Assembly (NCBI GenBank): GCA_934661135.1
Contig: CAKUJA010000004.1
Span: 1 to 40,813 of the forward strand
Origin: an uncultured Oscillospiraceae bacterium
Lineage (GTDB): Bacteria; Bacillota; Clostridia; Oscillospirales; Oscillospiraceae
Length of the DNA stretch: 40,813 nucleotides
Direction of reading: 5' to 3'
A model generated the notes under the pieces. The model had not been told where the DNA came from. It saw only the letters and a list, made by a program, of their open reading frames with translations, and made no database searches. The position numbers and the translations under genes were made by a program. Shown here piece after piece: positions 8,901 to 16,284 of this stretch (position 1 is the first letter of the stretch; each line of letters opens with the position of its first letter).

Positions 8901-10171
8901 GCAGAAGCGGCTGACGCTGCGGCAGAGCTGCGGCTGATGTGCAACGCGTAGATCGCAGTATCCAGCCGCGTGTCGCCCAGCTCATAGCGGCCGGTATAGC
9001 GGCTGAGGTTGTCGTTTTCAATCGGCTTGAAGTCGTCGCCGTAGTAGGAGTACCAGTCCTGATCGTTGCCGGCATCGTCGCGGAAGGAGATGTCGCTGAT
9101 CTGGACGGCGGTATGGATGGCGTCGCTGACATGGGACGCCTGATCGAGGTTTTGCAGGTGACGGCCATAGCCGATGAGCGCGGTACCGGCCGCCGTGCCC
9201 TCGCGATAGGCAAAGAGGCTGTTGGTGGTGCGGTCGGTTGCGGCATCGTCGATATGCGCGTTTTCGCTGCTGACGGTGAGCCGGATATTCAGGTCGGCGC
9301 CGCAGCGGAGCTTGCCCTCGGTCTGGGCATAGAAGCGGGCGGAGTCGCTCGTCAGGCTGTCGAGCACCCACGTGTAGCGGAAGGTGCGGCTGTTGACCTG
9401 CTCAAGCCGGTCGGACGGCACGGTTCGCGTATACTCGTTCTGCCCATCGGACAGGCGGATGGTAAACGTCAGCGCATCCTCGGTCGGATTGCTGCAATAG
9501 AACGTGGCAATGAGCTTTTCCGCATTGACAATCGTGATGCCAGGATAGAGCGCGTCGGCGGAATCGGTCTGCGCGACGTCGCCGCCATAGTAGCCGACAA
9601 CCGCGCCGCCGGACAGACGGTTGCCCTTCACGCGCAGCAGATCGAGCGCCTGCATATCGGTGGGGATCGCATCCGTCTCGCTGTAAAACACGCCGTAGAC
9701 GCTACCGCTGTCCGGGTCATACTCGATATGCCACTGGTTATTCCAAAGCTCGAGGTCGACAGCGGACTCGGGCAGGACGGCATCGGCCGCATTGGAGAGC
9801 ATCTCGCCTGCATCACCGGTTTTCAGGGCGGACTCGACATAGCAGAGCGAATCGTCGCTCAGATCGGTGTCGGGCGCGACATCGCGCGGGGTGAGCCCCA
9901 CCTTTTTGACACCGTTGCCGGCGTCGGCGCGGTATTGATACAGGCCGTCGTAGCCGGCGGCGCGCAGCTCCGCCATGCGGTTCTGCGCGGCGACATAGAG
10001 GATCTCGGCCTTGCTGTCCAGCTCCTTCTGGCGCAGGTTTTTGCGGATGGCCGTGACGGAGAGGAGGGCAATGCCCATCAGGACGATGAGCACGGCCACG
10101 ACAATCAGCAGCTCCGTGAGCGTGAAGCCGGCGCAGCGGTGATTTTGTTGTTGCGGTTTGCGATGTGTCAT
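2987..10171 (-). CDS. Giant prepilin-like adhesin with GLUG repeats
   Basis: 2394 residues, far longer than ordinary pilins (about 130-200). The N terminus is a clear prepilin signal: leader ending in CAG (Gly15), then FTLTELLIVVAVLIVL with Glu5, so it should be cut and methylated by the operon's peptidase and held in the membrane or pilus by this helix. A head domain follows, then an Ala/Ser-rich linker near residues 405-440. Around eleven glycine-rich GLUG-type motifs follow in three clusters (for example VGGLVGRTLA, AGGLVGYAAG, VGGMVGCNYG, LGGLVGFAGS, VGGIAGVCRA), as found in IgA-protease-like and adhesin stalks. Near residues 1950-2250 are Ig-like/invasin-type beta segments. The last 80 residues are an acidic Pro/Gly/Glu tail with neither LPXTG nor a membrane helix. 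It ends 24 bp before the PilX-like gene. A tip adhesin role is inferred. Confidence 0.85.
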   Translation of the reverse strand: MTHRKPQQQNHRCAGFTLTELLIVVAVLIVLMGIALLSVTAIRKNLRQKELDSKAEILYVAAQNRMAELRAAGYDGLYQYRADAGNGVKKVGLTPRDVAPDTDLSDDSLCYVESALKTGDAGEMLSNAADAVLPESAVDLELWNNQWHIEYDPDSGSVYGVFYSETDAIPTDMQALDLLRVKGNRLSGGAVVGYYGGDVAQTDSADALYPGITIVNAEKLIATFYCSNPTEDALTFTIRLSDGQNEYTRTVPSDRLEQVNSRTFRYTWVLDSLTSDSARFYAQTEGKLRCGADLNIRLTVSSENAHIDDAATDRTTNSLFAYREGTAAGTALIGYGRHLQNLDQASHVSDAIHTAVQISDISFRDDAGNDQDWYSYYGDDFKPIENDNLSRYTGRYELGDTRLDTAIYALHISRSSAAASAASAANAANVSAASSAASAASFAAESFAGLFRTFSGTLEHITLTATKIDGGTAVGALVGQADGDLKIRNCSAYLSRKQGDLDGIDPVKSADLVQPWLTGDTVGGLVGRTLAGTTVTIESSFAATALRGSAYAGGLVGYAAGAITANTIYSDCYLAGNTTGGIIGGSAETAQITLSEFYTAGYQTAAAVAAGVAAAPASMKNGYSACDFTTSSGIKLYSTAISGKAENIFYLSGQNGISGSERLDYTDLSKNGAAKLGAAFTPYSGGASYPYNLLNQGLETYSYPRLAALEHYGDWQAEFESGALVYYEVYADGSCGFQGANVSTLVSGKIAAGDGYALAYQAEQKPDVNEEIAVVYGEGYGTLRQKTFRAGATIAASSGESRYYLVPLPRDVVNPEYSDTSAATPFYQKIIVNDVTYYYNPYFAKTVVANVSGDNAPGAPDVVYLRTARQLYYLSRYYAKYADETAKRPFEQELDIDYTSYDWSYANRSEAVTTQAPIDSAYGFLANYNGGYHTVTGISIASSSAAIGLFGTIERRGTVRNLFLTGRVGTEQIMARNADGGSAVSGSRYSAQVGALAGVNSGTIQNCAVSGYTMHYYGYRSNVVMVGGMVGCNYGTIRGSSADAADLSLANTNATAYAGGFAGQNSGTILNSYALGSITVLDARNSTVWIAGFAADNGSGMIRRCYAATALTASGTAESYGFAHTGGAAVECWYLDGGTYSYAGKLYAYNTSSNEFAKKGLAAGTAITGAELQRLRMREFGTAAASYAHEQTGTQTDSYLYPTAVQSGGRYVHFGNWPMQQDIGTLGVFYWEYEHGGSNSGYHFSYVGTNQGDEISSDKTDLLHGKSLCEEHDDGGVITAYGYGYFYKADEDAPKLTSDDSNFGEVHTQAGEALHAQMPDYRFIAYQTGEGSTRLHTSAHTRNSTWTLYYGAAANPTAVYTYSVCPFFADALSLDSIQLAGQQRKTLDSVKPGDANNEYQIRSVAQLQNINWNSAMQTAAHSITSTTYQDTAQVRTWVESYRGGYYQNSDVLTRNCYPYLLSGAPGDIPAAAEELRWEQSHDLDSYGENGSADFTPIGSLYDKDNAGSTANPYVAFFAYSYDGQAYAIKNLSIHSTNQCVALFGITAGAQLRNIVMYSERNNEIVNLPNGIDWYNLGGLVGFAGSRKSSVSAQTNSVFTNCTVSGYQIIDRRGKGTTDGGNNHAPGWGGGNVGGLVGMTNMDITNCTSVNDIIIDVGYNNQYMNLRVGGIAGVCRATINSCYAGGSIESRVSSSALWDGGNQYCLNIWAGGIAGGIVVRNAGDMASLLGYVDRSLVVANCYSYVQMPAAPKTTGRTYNHVRASMSIASNGEMMAWFDTNPVPARTTRIYNCYALKDAVTGTSDYQNYASYSSFNGTNLNNIDSSSSRQVLVYNDSTMYLSYEEMADAQAMKARLNRGATSVQVDYSGSWYPWTPMLSGAFDSVTVEENGARIDGKYSFPGNDSTLKGRNYPFLTVLKQTDVFGRAVNVHYGTWSKFGLYWERTNASFDLFANRSEDAETGGTLPLLALKLRVYGSAGGTLTADDITICDDEGQPIAAGEVPLKVHSVSGYQTDTTGGYYTVTFTGLRKGMAYVYASLGGKQAETMITVTGEMTLVADMMSLTIAPGQSMKLGLRLYTAGEDGSQKALALDETMLEALQWTVEANPYLGDVDPVISYPERMELDETKTMLLLPVMGNVVSESESVGGQLQIVCTYQYGDAQDEKLTAECKISTTTLPVDVVALSNGATVSGARILYSGEVRTQDPAAAGATMQTPGLYLTQSYLTAMALDNVTYAQIRVLIDGTEYLLDENGDAYTTAGEDGKTHVTLGAGWAEMQGMLFCELTGTTEQARDVTLRVAICRAGETIATLETTIAGTGEIENPDETGDKQEPDGGDETPGEDGGENGQTPGETDSAGGENNNQTDAATGNPGGAAQPEQPNPEETGGEEEPDSQAD

Positions 10172-10263
10172 ACGTATCTACTCCAAGCGGAAGCCTTTTC
10201 GGAATATTGCTGAGAAAAAGCAGAAAACCGGGGCCATATACTGGATTCCGGTCTGCTCTATGG

Positions 10264-10800
10264 TCATCCAACCAGTTCAAAATAGGCAATGGTCAGCGTG
10301 ACGCTGACGGTATTGTCCTTCTGGAAGCTGATGGAACAATCTGATATTTGATTGATATTATCGCTGTCGTGCAGATCGTTGAGAATGCTGCGCGCCTGCG
10401 CGTAGGTATCGGTCGAGAACGTCAGGCTGAGCGGGCGGCGCATGATGTAGGCGCTATCCTCCAGCGGGGCGACGGCGCCGAAGTTGAGGGAATAGTCGCG
10501 CGAGCGGCCGAGCACCGTGTTCAGCTCGACGAGCAGCGCGTCGGAATTATCGTAGGACGGGAGCGGCTTGACGCCGCCCGCGGCATGGATTTCCTCCAGC
10601 TCGGTTTGCATCTGCTGCATCTGCATGAGCACGGCTGTATTTTGCAGGATTTCATCCTGCTCGGCGGTCATATCCGCCTGATAGTCTGCAATTTTGTCGT
10701 TGATCGGCTCGAGCAGCAGCTTGAAATAGCCGATGCCGATGACAAGCACGGCGAGCACGACCAGCAGGACTTTTTCACGGGTGGTAAAGGCACGTCTCAT
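10264..10800 (-). CDS. pilO: Type IV pilus inner-membrane assembly protein PilO
   Basis: 178 residues: short basic N terminus, one membrane helix (about 10-28), a coiled-coil stretch (about 35-70, rich in Gln/Met/Glu) and a C-terminal alpha/beta domain, the standard PilO plan. PilO pairs with PilN and links the cytoplasmic PilM ring to the pilin path. The start overlaps the pilN stop by 4 bp. Sequence identity to any named PilO is not obvious, so the call rests on architecture and on its place after pilM-pilN. A 92-bp gap separates it from the giant prepilin gene. Confidence 0.75.
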   Translation of the reverse strand: MRRAFTTREKVLLVVLAVLVIGIGYFKLLLEPINDKIADYQADMTAEQDEILQNTAVLMQMQQMQTELEEIHAAGGVKPLPSYDNSDALLVELNTVLGRSRDYSLNFGAVAPLEDSAYIMRRPLSLTFSTDTYAQARSILNDLHDSDNINQISDCSISFQKDNTVSVTLTIAYFELVG

Positions 10801-11402
10801 GCTTCAGGCTCCTCTGCGGACTGCAAAATGATGGTGATGGAGAAATCGAGATCGGAATTGGCCGAGTCCTGCGTGGTGGACGCGATGGTCAGCGCGGCGC
10901 TGGCCACAATCGGCTGGCGCTGGAGGTCGGCAAACATGATGGAGATCTCCTCGAGGTTCATATCGGACATCGTGACGATGACGGTGTCGTTTTGGACGTA
11001 GAAGGAATTGACCGTGCCGCAGGACATCAGACGGGCTTCGAGCAGATCGAGCACGTCCATGCGGTCGACCGAGACGAACAGGCCGCTCGTCGTGTTTTGC
11101 ATCCACTTGCGGGAGTAGGTGCGGTACTCCTGCTCGACGGCAGGATAGTTTGCAATGGCGTCCTGCATCTGGACGTACTGCTCATGCACGGAATCGTAGA
11201 CCCGCTCGGCGGCGCTGAGCCGGTCGAACTGATCGAGCACGCCGAACTTGGCGACGGCGAAGGCCAACAGCGCAATCAGCAGTGCGCCGATGACGATCGT
11301 CAGCGTGCTCTGCGTACGGCTCTCGCGCTTGGCGAGGTTCACCGTGCGCTTGGCGGGGCATTTGACTGCCTTGCGCGATTTGGGTTTCGGTTCTTTGTTC
11401 AT
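10797..11402 (-). CDS. pilN: Type IV pilus assembly protein PilN
   Basis: 201 residues from the ATG at 11402, which has GAGGAGGTG just upstream; a longer frame to 11459 lacks a site. A 37-residue very basic cytoplasmic tail (Lys/Arg rich) is followed by one membrane helix (about 35-55), a helical linker and a ferredoxin-like C-terminal domain. This matches PilN, which binds PilM through its N-terminal tail and PilO through the outer domain. The tail here is longer and more basic than the short INLLP motif usual in diderm PilN, and that motif is not visible. It starts 14 bp after the pilM stop. Confidence 0.75.
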   Translation of the reverse strand: MNKEPKPKSRKAVKCPAKRTVNLAKRESRTQSTLTIVIGALLIALLAFAVAKFGVLDQFDRLSAAERVYDSVHEQYVQMQDAIANYPAVEQEYRTYSRKWMQNTTSGLFVSVDRMDVLDLLEARLMSCGTVNSFYVQNDTVIVTMSDMNLEEISIMFADLQRQPIVASAALTIASTTQDSANSDLDFSITIILQSAEEPEA

Positions 11403-11416
11403 GCGCCCACCTCCTC

Positions 11417-12415
11417 TCAGGCTTGCAGCGCGCAGCCGATGGCCTTGGCATAGAGCCACGGCTGCTCCAGCGCGGCGCCGTCCGGCAGCAGCTCGGCAAC
11501 CGGGCGGATGTCGAGATTGGTCAGCTCGGTGATGGCCGCGCGGATCTGGCCGATGGCCGCGCCGCCGCCGCAGAGATAGATGCGCTGAAGCGTCTGTTCG
11601 CGGTTGTTGTAGTTGTAGAAATTGACGGCCTTCATAATTTCAACGGCCATGCGGTGATAGAGTTCCTGCGAGGCGGCGTCATCGAGCGCACCCTCATAGT
11701 CGCTGCGCAGATGCTCGAGCGCCATGTGCTCGTCGACGCCGCGCGTCTCGGACAGGCTGCGGACGAGATCGAACAGGCCAAGGTCGACCGTGCGGCGCAT
11801 CATAAATACATCGTCGTGCAAAATCTGCATCCGGATGGCGTTGAAGCCGAGATCGACGAAGCAGTAGTCCGTCGGGGCGGCGGAGGCGCGCTTTTGATAG
11901 CCGGCCAGCAGTGCGGCATAGGCCGCTTCCTCGGGAATGGCCGATTTCAGGCGGAAGCCGGCGCGTCGGAGCATAGCGCGGTAGTCCTCGATCGTGGACT
12001 TGAGCGCTGCGCAGGCGAACAGGCGCATCTGGCGCACGGCGCCGGATGCGTCCTTGACAAGGCTCTGCACGGCATAGTCGAAATAGTAGCGGCTCTTTTC
12101 CTGCGTCAGATAATCCTTAAACTCGAACGGCAGGTTGTAGGCGAGCTGCGCGTCGGTCATGGCCGGGACGTCGACATTGCGCGTAAAGACCTGCGACGCG
12201 GGCAGAATGACGGCGGCATTGGTGCGCGGGATGCCGTTCCGCCTGGCGGTATCGCGCAGGAAGTCCGCCATCGCGTCCATCGAGACGATCCCGCCGTTTG
12301 CAACCATGTGGTCGGGCAGATCGGCCGCGACCGCTTTTTTTCTTGTAGTTCCGGCATACCAGACCAGCTTGACCTGGGAACTGCCGATGTCCAATGCAAC
12401 CAGATTTCCAGCCAT
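11417..12415 (-). CDS. pilM: Type IV pilus assembly ATPase-fold protein PilM
   Basis: 332 residues, starting at the ATG at 12415 (MAGNLVALDIGSSQVKLVWY), which has GAGG about 10 bases upstream; an ATG 15 bases earlier lacks one. The protein has the actin-like fold signatures: phosphate-1 loop LDIGSSQVK, a second phosphate motif YCFVDLGFNAIRM near residue 195 and the adenosine motif LCGGGAAIGQI near 285. PilM forms a cytoplasmic ring that binds the PilN tail and couples to the PilB/PilT motors. It is the first gene after the MITE-like insertion, and pilN follows 14 bp downstream. Confidence 0.9.
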   Translation of the reverse strand: MAGNLVALDIGSSQVKLVWYAGTTRKKAVAADLPDHMVANGGIVSMDAMADFLRDTARRNGIPRTNAAVILPASQVFTRNVDVPAMTDAQLAYNLPFEFKDYLTQEKSRYYFDYAVQSLVKDASGAVRQMRLFACAALKSTIEDYRAMLRRAGFRLKSAIPEEAAYAALLAGYQKRASAAPTDYCFVDLGFNAIRMQILHDDVFMMRRTVDLGLFDLVRSLSETRGVDEHMALEHLRSDYEGALDDAASQELYHRMAVEIMKAVNFYNYNNREQTLQRIYLCGGGAAIGQIRAAITELTNLDIRPVAELLPDGAALEQPWLYAKAIGCALQA

Positions 12416-12451
12416 GGTGCACGACCTCACTTTCCAAACACTTGTGCGCTT

Positions 12452-12615
12452 TAGGGTGTATCTGAAAACTCATGATGTGACCAGCAGCGAGGGATTTTTG
12501 CGTTGAGCAAGACATTTTTTCGCGGGAATACTGACGTATTTCAAGGAAAAATGACGCGGCGCACCGCAAAAAGACCCGCTGTCCGGGTGCATTGGGAGTT
12601 TTCAGATACACCCTA
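12452..12615. mobile_element. MITE-like element inside the pilus operon
   Basis: A 164-bp segment bounded by a perfect inverted repeat: 12452-12471 and 12596-12615, sequence TAGGGTGTATCTGAAAACTC at the left and its exact complement at the right. If the outer TA is the target duplication, the terminal repeats are 18 bp and the TA duplication fits an IS630/Tc1-mariner-type or related transposase acting in trans. It carries no ORF of its own. It lies between the prepilin peptidase gene and pilM, both transcribed leftward, and its right end supplies the TAG stop codon (12613-12615) of the peptidase gene. The responsible transposase is not in the window. Confidence 0.8.
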
Positions 12616-13410
12616 GAATAGCCGCAGGTACGCTTCCATCAGCCAGTCGCCGCAGAGCATCACAGCGATGGCGGCGGCGCAGATGGATGGCCCCCACGGG
12701 AACAGTTTCGCGTTTTCCTGCGCACGGCGCCGCTTTTGCGTGGCAAGCGCAAAGACGATGCCGAGCAGACAGGCAAAGAGCAGGCACAGAAGGTTCTTCG
12801 CCCAGCCGAGATACAGGCCGGCGACAAACAGCAGCTTGAGGTCGCCGCCGCCCATGGCGTCGACCTTGCGGAGCTTTTCATAGAGCAGCACGACGGCCAG
12901 CAGTCCGCCGCCGACGGCAAAGCCGCCGAGCAGCGCGTCCGGCAGGGTTCTGTGCCAGTCGCCCACGCAGAAGAAAAACGGAATACGGAGCAAAATCCCG
13001 GCCACGATAAACTGGTCGGGAATGATATATCCCTCCAAATCCGCGAAGGCGCTTGCCAGCAGAATCGACGCCAGCAGCAGCGCTTCGAGCGCTTGGAGCG
13101 AAATGTCATATTTGAACAGGAGCAGCACATAGCTCACGCCCGTGAGCACCTCCGCCCAGAGATGGCGCACAGACAGCCGCGCGCCGCACCAGCGGCAGCG
13201 GCCGCGGTTGACCAGATAGCTGAAAATTGGGAACAGGTCGAACGCGGAGAGCACATGGCCGCAGGCGTCGCAATGCGAACGGCCGCGGAGGACGGACTCT
13301 TGATGGACAATGCGCCACGACATACAGTTGAGAAAGCTGCCCATGCACGCGCCGAGCACAAACGCCAGCACGCCGCAATAGACCGCGATTCCGACAGATA
13401 GATACAGCAT
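12613..13410 (-). CDS. pilD: Prepilin peptidase / N-methyltransferase (A24 family)
   Basis: 265 residues, polytopic. The N-terminal methyltransferase part has the two zinc-binding CxxC pairs (Cys47/Cys50 in CDACG, Cys72/Cys75 in CRWCG). The C-terminal aspartyl protease part has both catalytic aspartates, Asp124 in AFADLEGYIIPDQ and Asp190 in GGGDLKLL. It cuts prepilin leaders at the Gly/Phe bond and methylates the new N terminus. Full length and intact. The stop codon TAG is formed by the end of the MITE-like insertion, so the original C terminus may have differed by a few residues. It is the only peptidase in the window and should serve all the prepilins here. Confidence 0.93.
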   Translation of the reverse strand: MLYLSVGIAVYCGVLAFVLGACMGSFLNCMSWRIVHQESVLRGRSHCDACGHVLSAFDLFPIFSYLVNRGRCRWCGARLSVRHLWAEVLTGVSYVLLLFKYDISLQALEALLLASILLASAFADLEGYIIPDQFIVAGILLRIPFFFCVGDWHRTLPDALLGGFAVGGGLLAVVLLYEKLRKVDAMGGGDLKLLFVAGLYLGWAKNLLCLLFACLLGIVFALATQKRRRAQENAKLFPWGPSICAAAIAVMLCGDWLMEAYLRLF

Positions 13411-13510
13411 GGCACAGGTTCCTCTCTGCTTCTTTCATCCGCACCATCGCAGGAGCCGCAACCCTCCGGCTCCGTTCGCGATTGATGCGGGTTGTAATGG
13501 GGTTCGGTGA

Positions 13511-13903
13511 TTAGCCGATGTTCATGGACAGAGACAGCGTTTCGTACTTTGTGTTTTCCGGAGTGTAGGTGATCGTCCACTTATCAGCGGTCTTTGTGAA
13601 GGCAACAGCGCCAGCCTGCATCTTGACATCCGTACCGGCAACCGTCAGTGTGCCGCCCTTGGCGATATTGTTTGCGTCGGTGGGCAGATCATCAGCAGCT
13701 TTTTCTTCCAGCATATAGGCAGCAGTGACTTCAGCATAGTAGGCACGGACGTTTGCCTTATCAGCGGAGACCTTCGCTCTGGTCAGGGCGTTGGAGAAGG
13801 TGGGGATGGCAATGGCGACGATGATGGCGATGATCGCGACAACGATCAGCATTTCCATCAGGGTAAAGCCTTTTTTGTCTTTTTTCAACAGCTTGGAAAT
13901 CAT
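13511..13903 (-). CDS. pilA: Major type IV pilin
   Basis: 130 residues, start at 13903 with AAGGAGTT upstream. A short basic leader (MISKLLKKDKKG) is cut before FTLMEMLIVVAIIAIIVAIAIP, a textbook pilin helix with Glu5. A small head with a beta-rich C terminus and no cysteine follows, so there is no disulfide loop as in Neisseria-type pilins. Codon choice is biased towards common codons and the GC is lower than in neighbours, as expected for an abundant product. Gaps of 82 bp before and 100 bp after make it the most separated gene in the operon, perhaps allowing its own transcript level. Major pilin status is inferred from size, position and codon use. Confidence 0.88.
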   Translation of the reverse strand: MISKLLKKDKKGFTLMEMLIVVAIIAIIVAIAIPTFSNALTRAKVSADKANVRAYYAEVTAAYMLEEKAADDLPTDANNIAKGGTLTVAGTDVKMQAGAVAFTKTADKWTITYTPENTKYETLSLSMNIG

Positions 13904-13985
13904 GGTAAAAGAACTCCTTTTACAAAATTTAATGTTATGCGTATCCGCCCGGGAGGGTTGTGCGCCGGGAGGTTAACGACTAAGA

Positions 13986-15194
13986 TTAGATCATGCTGCC
14001 GTACATGGAGAACATCGGCAGGTAGACAGCCAGCAGTAAGATCACCGTGACAATGGCAAGGCCGATTGTGATGGCCGGTTCGAGCAGGGCGAGGAGCCGG
14101 TCGGTCAGGATGGAGACCTCGTTGTCGAAATAGGCGCCGATGACGGTGAGGGTCTGCTCGAGATTGCCGGAGCGTTCGCCAACACCGGTCATTTCGGTCA
14201 GCATTTTGGGGAAGCAGGGCGACTCGGCCATGCAGTCGACCATGCTGCGCCCCTGCTCCACGCCCTGGCGCACGCTGCGAACGGCGCGGGCGACGGCGTA
14301 GTTGGCGACGACGTTCGAGGTGACCTCGAGCGCGCGGACAATCGGCAGGCCGGCGGTGAGCATCGTGGCCATGGCGGAGGCGAACTGCGAAGCGGCGTTC
14401 ATGCTGTGCAGCCTGCGCAGCGGCGAGCGCTTCAGCTTGCCCTCGTCCTGCCGCAGGCGGCCACTGTCGGTTTTGCGCAGCAGCACGCGGATAAGCCAGA
14501 TCAGAAGCGCCGCGCCGAGCAGAAGCCACCAGTCGTTCGTCATAAAGCGTGAGAAGGCGATCAGCCCCTTGGTGATGCCGGGAAGCTCAGCGCCGAGTTC
14601 TTCAAAGGTTTTTGTGAACATCGGGACGGCGACGAGCATGATGATGAGAAAGACGATGACGGCTACAAACAGGACGATGACCGGGTAGGTCAGCGTGCTG
14701 ACGACTTTGGCGCGCGTCTTTGCGGATTTATCGTAGTAGGTGTGCAGGCGGTCGAAGCAGGTTTCGAGCGTACCGGCCTGTTCGCCGGCGCGGACGGTTT
14801 CGACAAACGTCGCGGGGAGGGTCGGGCAGTTGTTTTCAAAGCTCTGGGCAAGGCTGTATCCGCCGGAGACATCCTCGGCCACCTTTTCCAGCATCCGCCG
14901 GAGTTCCTTGCTCTTGGCCTGCGCAGCGACCATCTCGACGCAGCGCACCACCGGAAGGCCGGACGTGAGGATGATGGAAAACTGGGAGCAGAGGATGGCC
15001 AGCTCCTTGTCTTTGAGCTTGAGCCTGCCCGACTTGGCGGCCGACGCTGTGCTCTCCTTAACCGGCTCAATCTTCGTGATGATGGAGCAGGTGTCGCGCA
15101 GGCGCGCGACGGCTTCATACTCGTTGTACGCCTGAATGACGCCGGAGACCTTTACGCCGTCCTCCGAAAGGCCTTTGTACTTGTAGGTTGTCAA
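13986..15194 (-). CDS. pilC: Type IV pilus platform protein PilC
   Basis: 402 residues with two GspF/PilC cytoplasmic helical domains (about 65-190 and 270-390), each followed by membrane helices (around 165-195, 215-240 and 370-395). Conserved patches include the SQFSIILTSGLPVVRC and SGGYSLAQS blocks and the repeat SAMATMLTAGLPIVRALEV with GVGERSGNLE. PilC is the inner-membrane platform turned by PilB and PilT. The start codon is TTG at 15194, with GGGAGGTG 7 bases upstream; no ATG is available at this end. It starts 21 bp after the pilT stop. Confidence 0.93.
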   Translation of the reverse strand: MTTYKYKGLSEDGVKVSGVIQAYNEYEAVARLRDTCSIITKIEPVKESTASAAKSGRLKLKDKELAILCSQFSIILTSGLPVVRCVEMVAAQAKSKELRRMLEKVAEDVSGGYSLAQSFENNCPTLPATFVETVRAGEQAGTLETCFDRLHTYYDKSAKTRAKVVSTLTYPVIVLFVAVIVFLIIMLVAVPMFTKTFEELGAELPGITKGLIAFSRFMTNDWWLLLGAALLIWLIRVLLRKTDSGRLRQDEGKLKRSPLRRLHSMNAASQFASAMATMLTAGLPIVRALEVTSNVVANYAVARAVRSVRQGVEQGRSMVDCMAESPCFPKMLTEMTGVGERSGNLEQTLTVIGAYFDNEVSILTDRLLALLEPAITIGLAIVTVILLLAVYLPMFSMYGSMI

Positions 15195-15215
15195 GGCTGT
15201 TCACCTCCCGACGGG

Positions 15216-16277
15216 TTAAAACCGCCGATTTGCACCGGATTGGAACGCTTCGCGGTCACGGCAGCAGGAAAGCGCCGTCTCATAAGAGACCGTGCCGTCA
15301 CGAACCATGTGCTGGAGCGCGCCGTCCATCGTGACGCTGCCGTTCTGGGCGTTCATTGTGATAAAGCTGTCGATCTGCGGGGTTTTTCCCTCGCGGATGA
15401 GATTGCGGATAGCACTGTTGACGACCATGACCTCGCAGGCTGCTGCGCGGCCGCGACCGCTTTTACGCGGGAGGAGCTGCTGCGAGACGATGGCACGGAG
15501 CGTGGCGGACACTTGCAGGCGGATCTGCCGCTGCTGCCCCTCGGGGAACACGTTGACCATGCGGTCGATGGAATCGGCCGCGGAGTTGGTGTGCAGCGTG
15601 GCAAAGACCAGATGGCCGGTCTCAGCGGCAGTGAGCGCCGTCTCGATTGTGGGCAGGTCGCGCATCTCGCCGATCAGGATGACGTCCGGATCTTCGCGGA
15701 GGATGGCGCGCAGGCCGTCGGCATAGCTGCGGGTGTCCGTGCCGATCTCGCGCTGGTTGATGATGCACTGATCCGGCGTGTAGAGATACTCGATCGGGTC
15801 CTCCAGCGTGATGATGTGGCTCTTTCGGGTGTGGTTGATACGGTTGAGCAGCGCGGCCAGCGTCGTCGACTTGCCGGAGCCGGTCTCGCCGGTGACAAGC
15901 ACGATGCCGCTGCGATAGTCGGGAAATTCGGAGATGACGGGCGGAAGCTCCAGCTCCTCAAGCTCCGGGATATGATCGGCCAGAATGCGGATGGCCGCCG
16001 AAACAGCGCCGCGCTGTCGGAACAGATTGATTCTCGTGCGCGCGCCGCAGAGAAAGCTGCGCGACAGATCCAGCTCACCGATGCGCTCCATCGCGGCGTA
16101 TTCATCGCCGGCCAGCGCACGGGCGTAGACCTCGCAGTCCTCATGGGACAGCGGCTCGGTGGTGAGCGAACGGATGCTGTCGTCGACGCGGCATTTCACC
16201 GGCAGACCGCAGACAATATGGATGTCGGACGCGCCGGACTCCTGTCCGCGCGCAATGAGTTCTTCCATGTCGAGCAT
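15216..16277 (-). CDS. pilT: Type IV pilus retraction ATPase PilT
   Basis: 353 residues. Walker A GETGSGKST at 130-138, Asp box (ITLEDPIEY), Walker B ILIGEMRD at about 200-207 and His box HLVFATLHT at 222-230, all intact. The PilT-type C-terminal motif AIRNLIREGK is present, which separates it from the PilB class. It is a hexameric motor that depolymerises the pilus, giving twitching or DNA uptake. It begins 7 bp after the pilB stop, with GAGG in front of the ATG, and is followed by pilC. Presence of both motors predicts a dynamic pilus rather than a static one. Confidence 0.94.
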   Translation of the reverse strand: MLDMEELIARGQESGASDIHIVCGLPVKCRVDDSIRSLTTEPLSHEDCEVYARALAGDEYAAMERIGELDLSRSFLCGARTRINLFRQRGAVSAAIRILADHIPELEELELPPVISEFPDYRSGIVLVTGETGSGKSTTLAALLNRINHTRKSHIITLEDPIEYLYTPDQCIINQREIGTDTRSYADGLRAILREDPDVILIGEMRDLPTIETALTAAETGHLVFATLHTNSAADSIDRMVNVFPEGQQRQIRLQVSATLRAIVSQQLLPRKSGRGRAAACEVMVVNSAIRNLIREGKTPQIDSFITMNAQNGSVTMDGALQHMVRDGTVSYETALSCCRDREAFQSGANRRF

Positions 16278-16284
16278 AGCTACC

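Noticed and set aside
8850..8935. GCGGCA-rich tract as a separate tandem repeat element
   Set aside because: It encodes the Ala/Ser-rich linker of the giant prepilin in frame.
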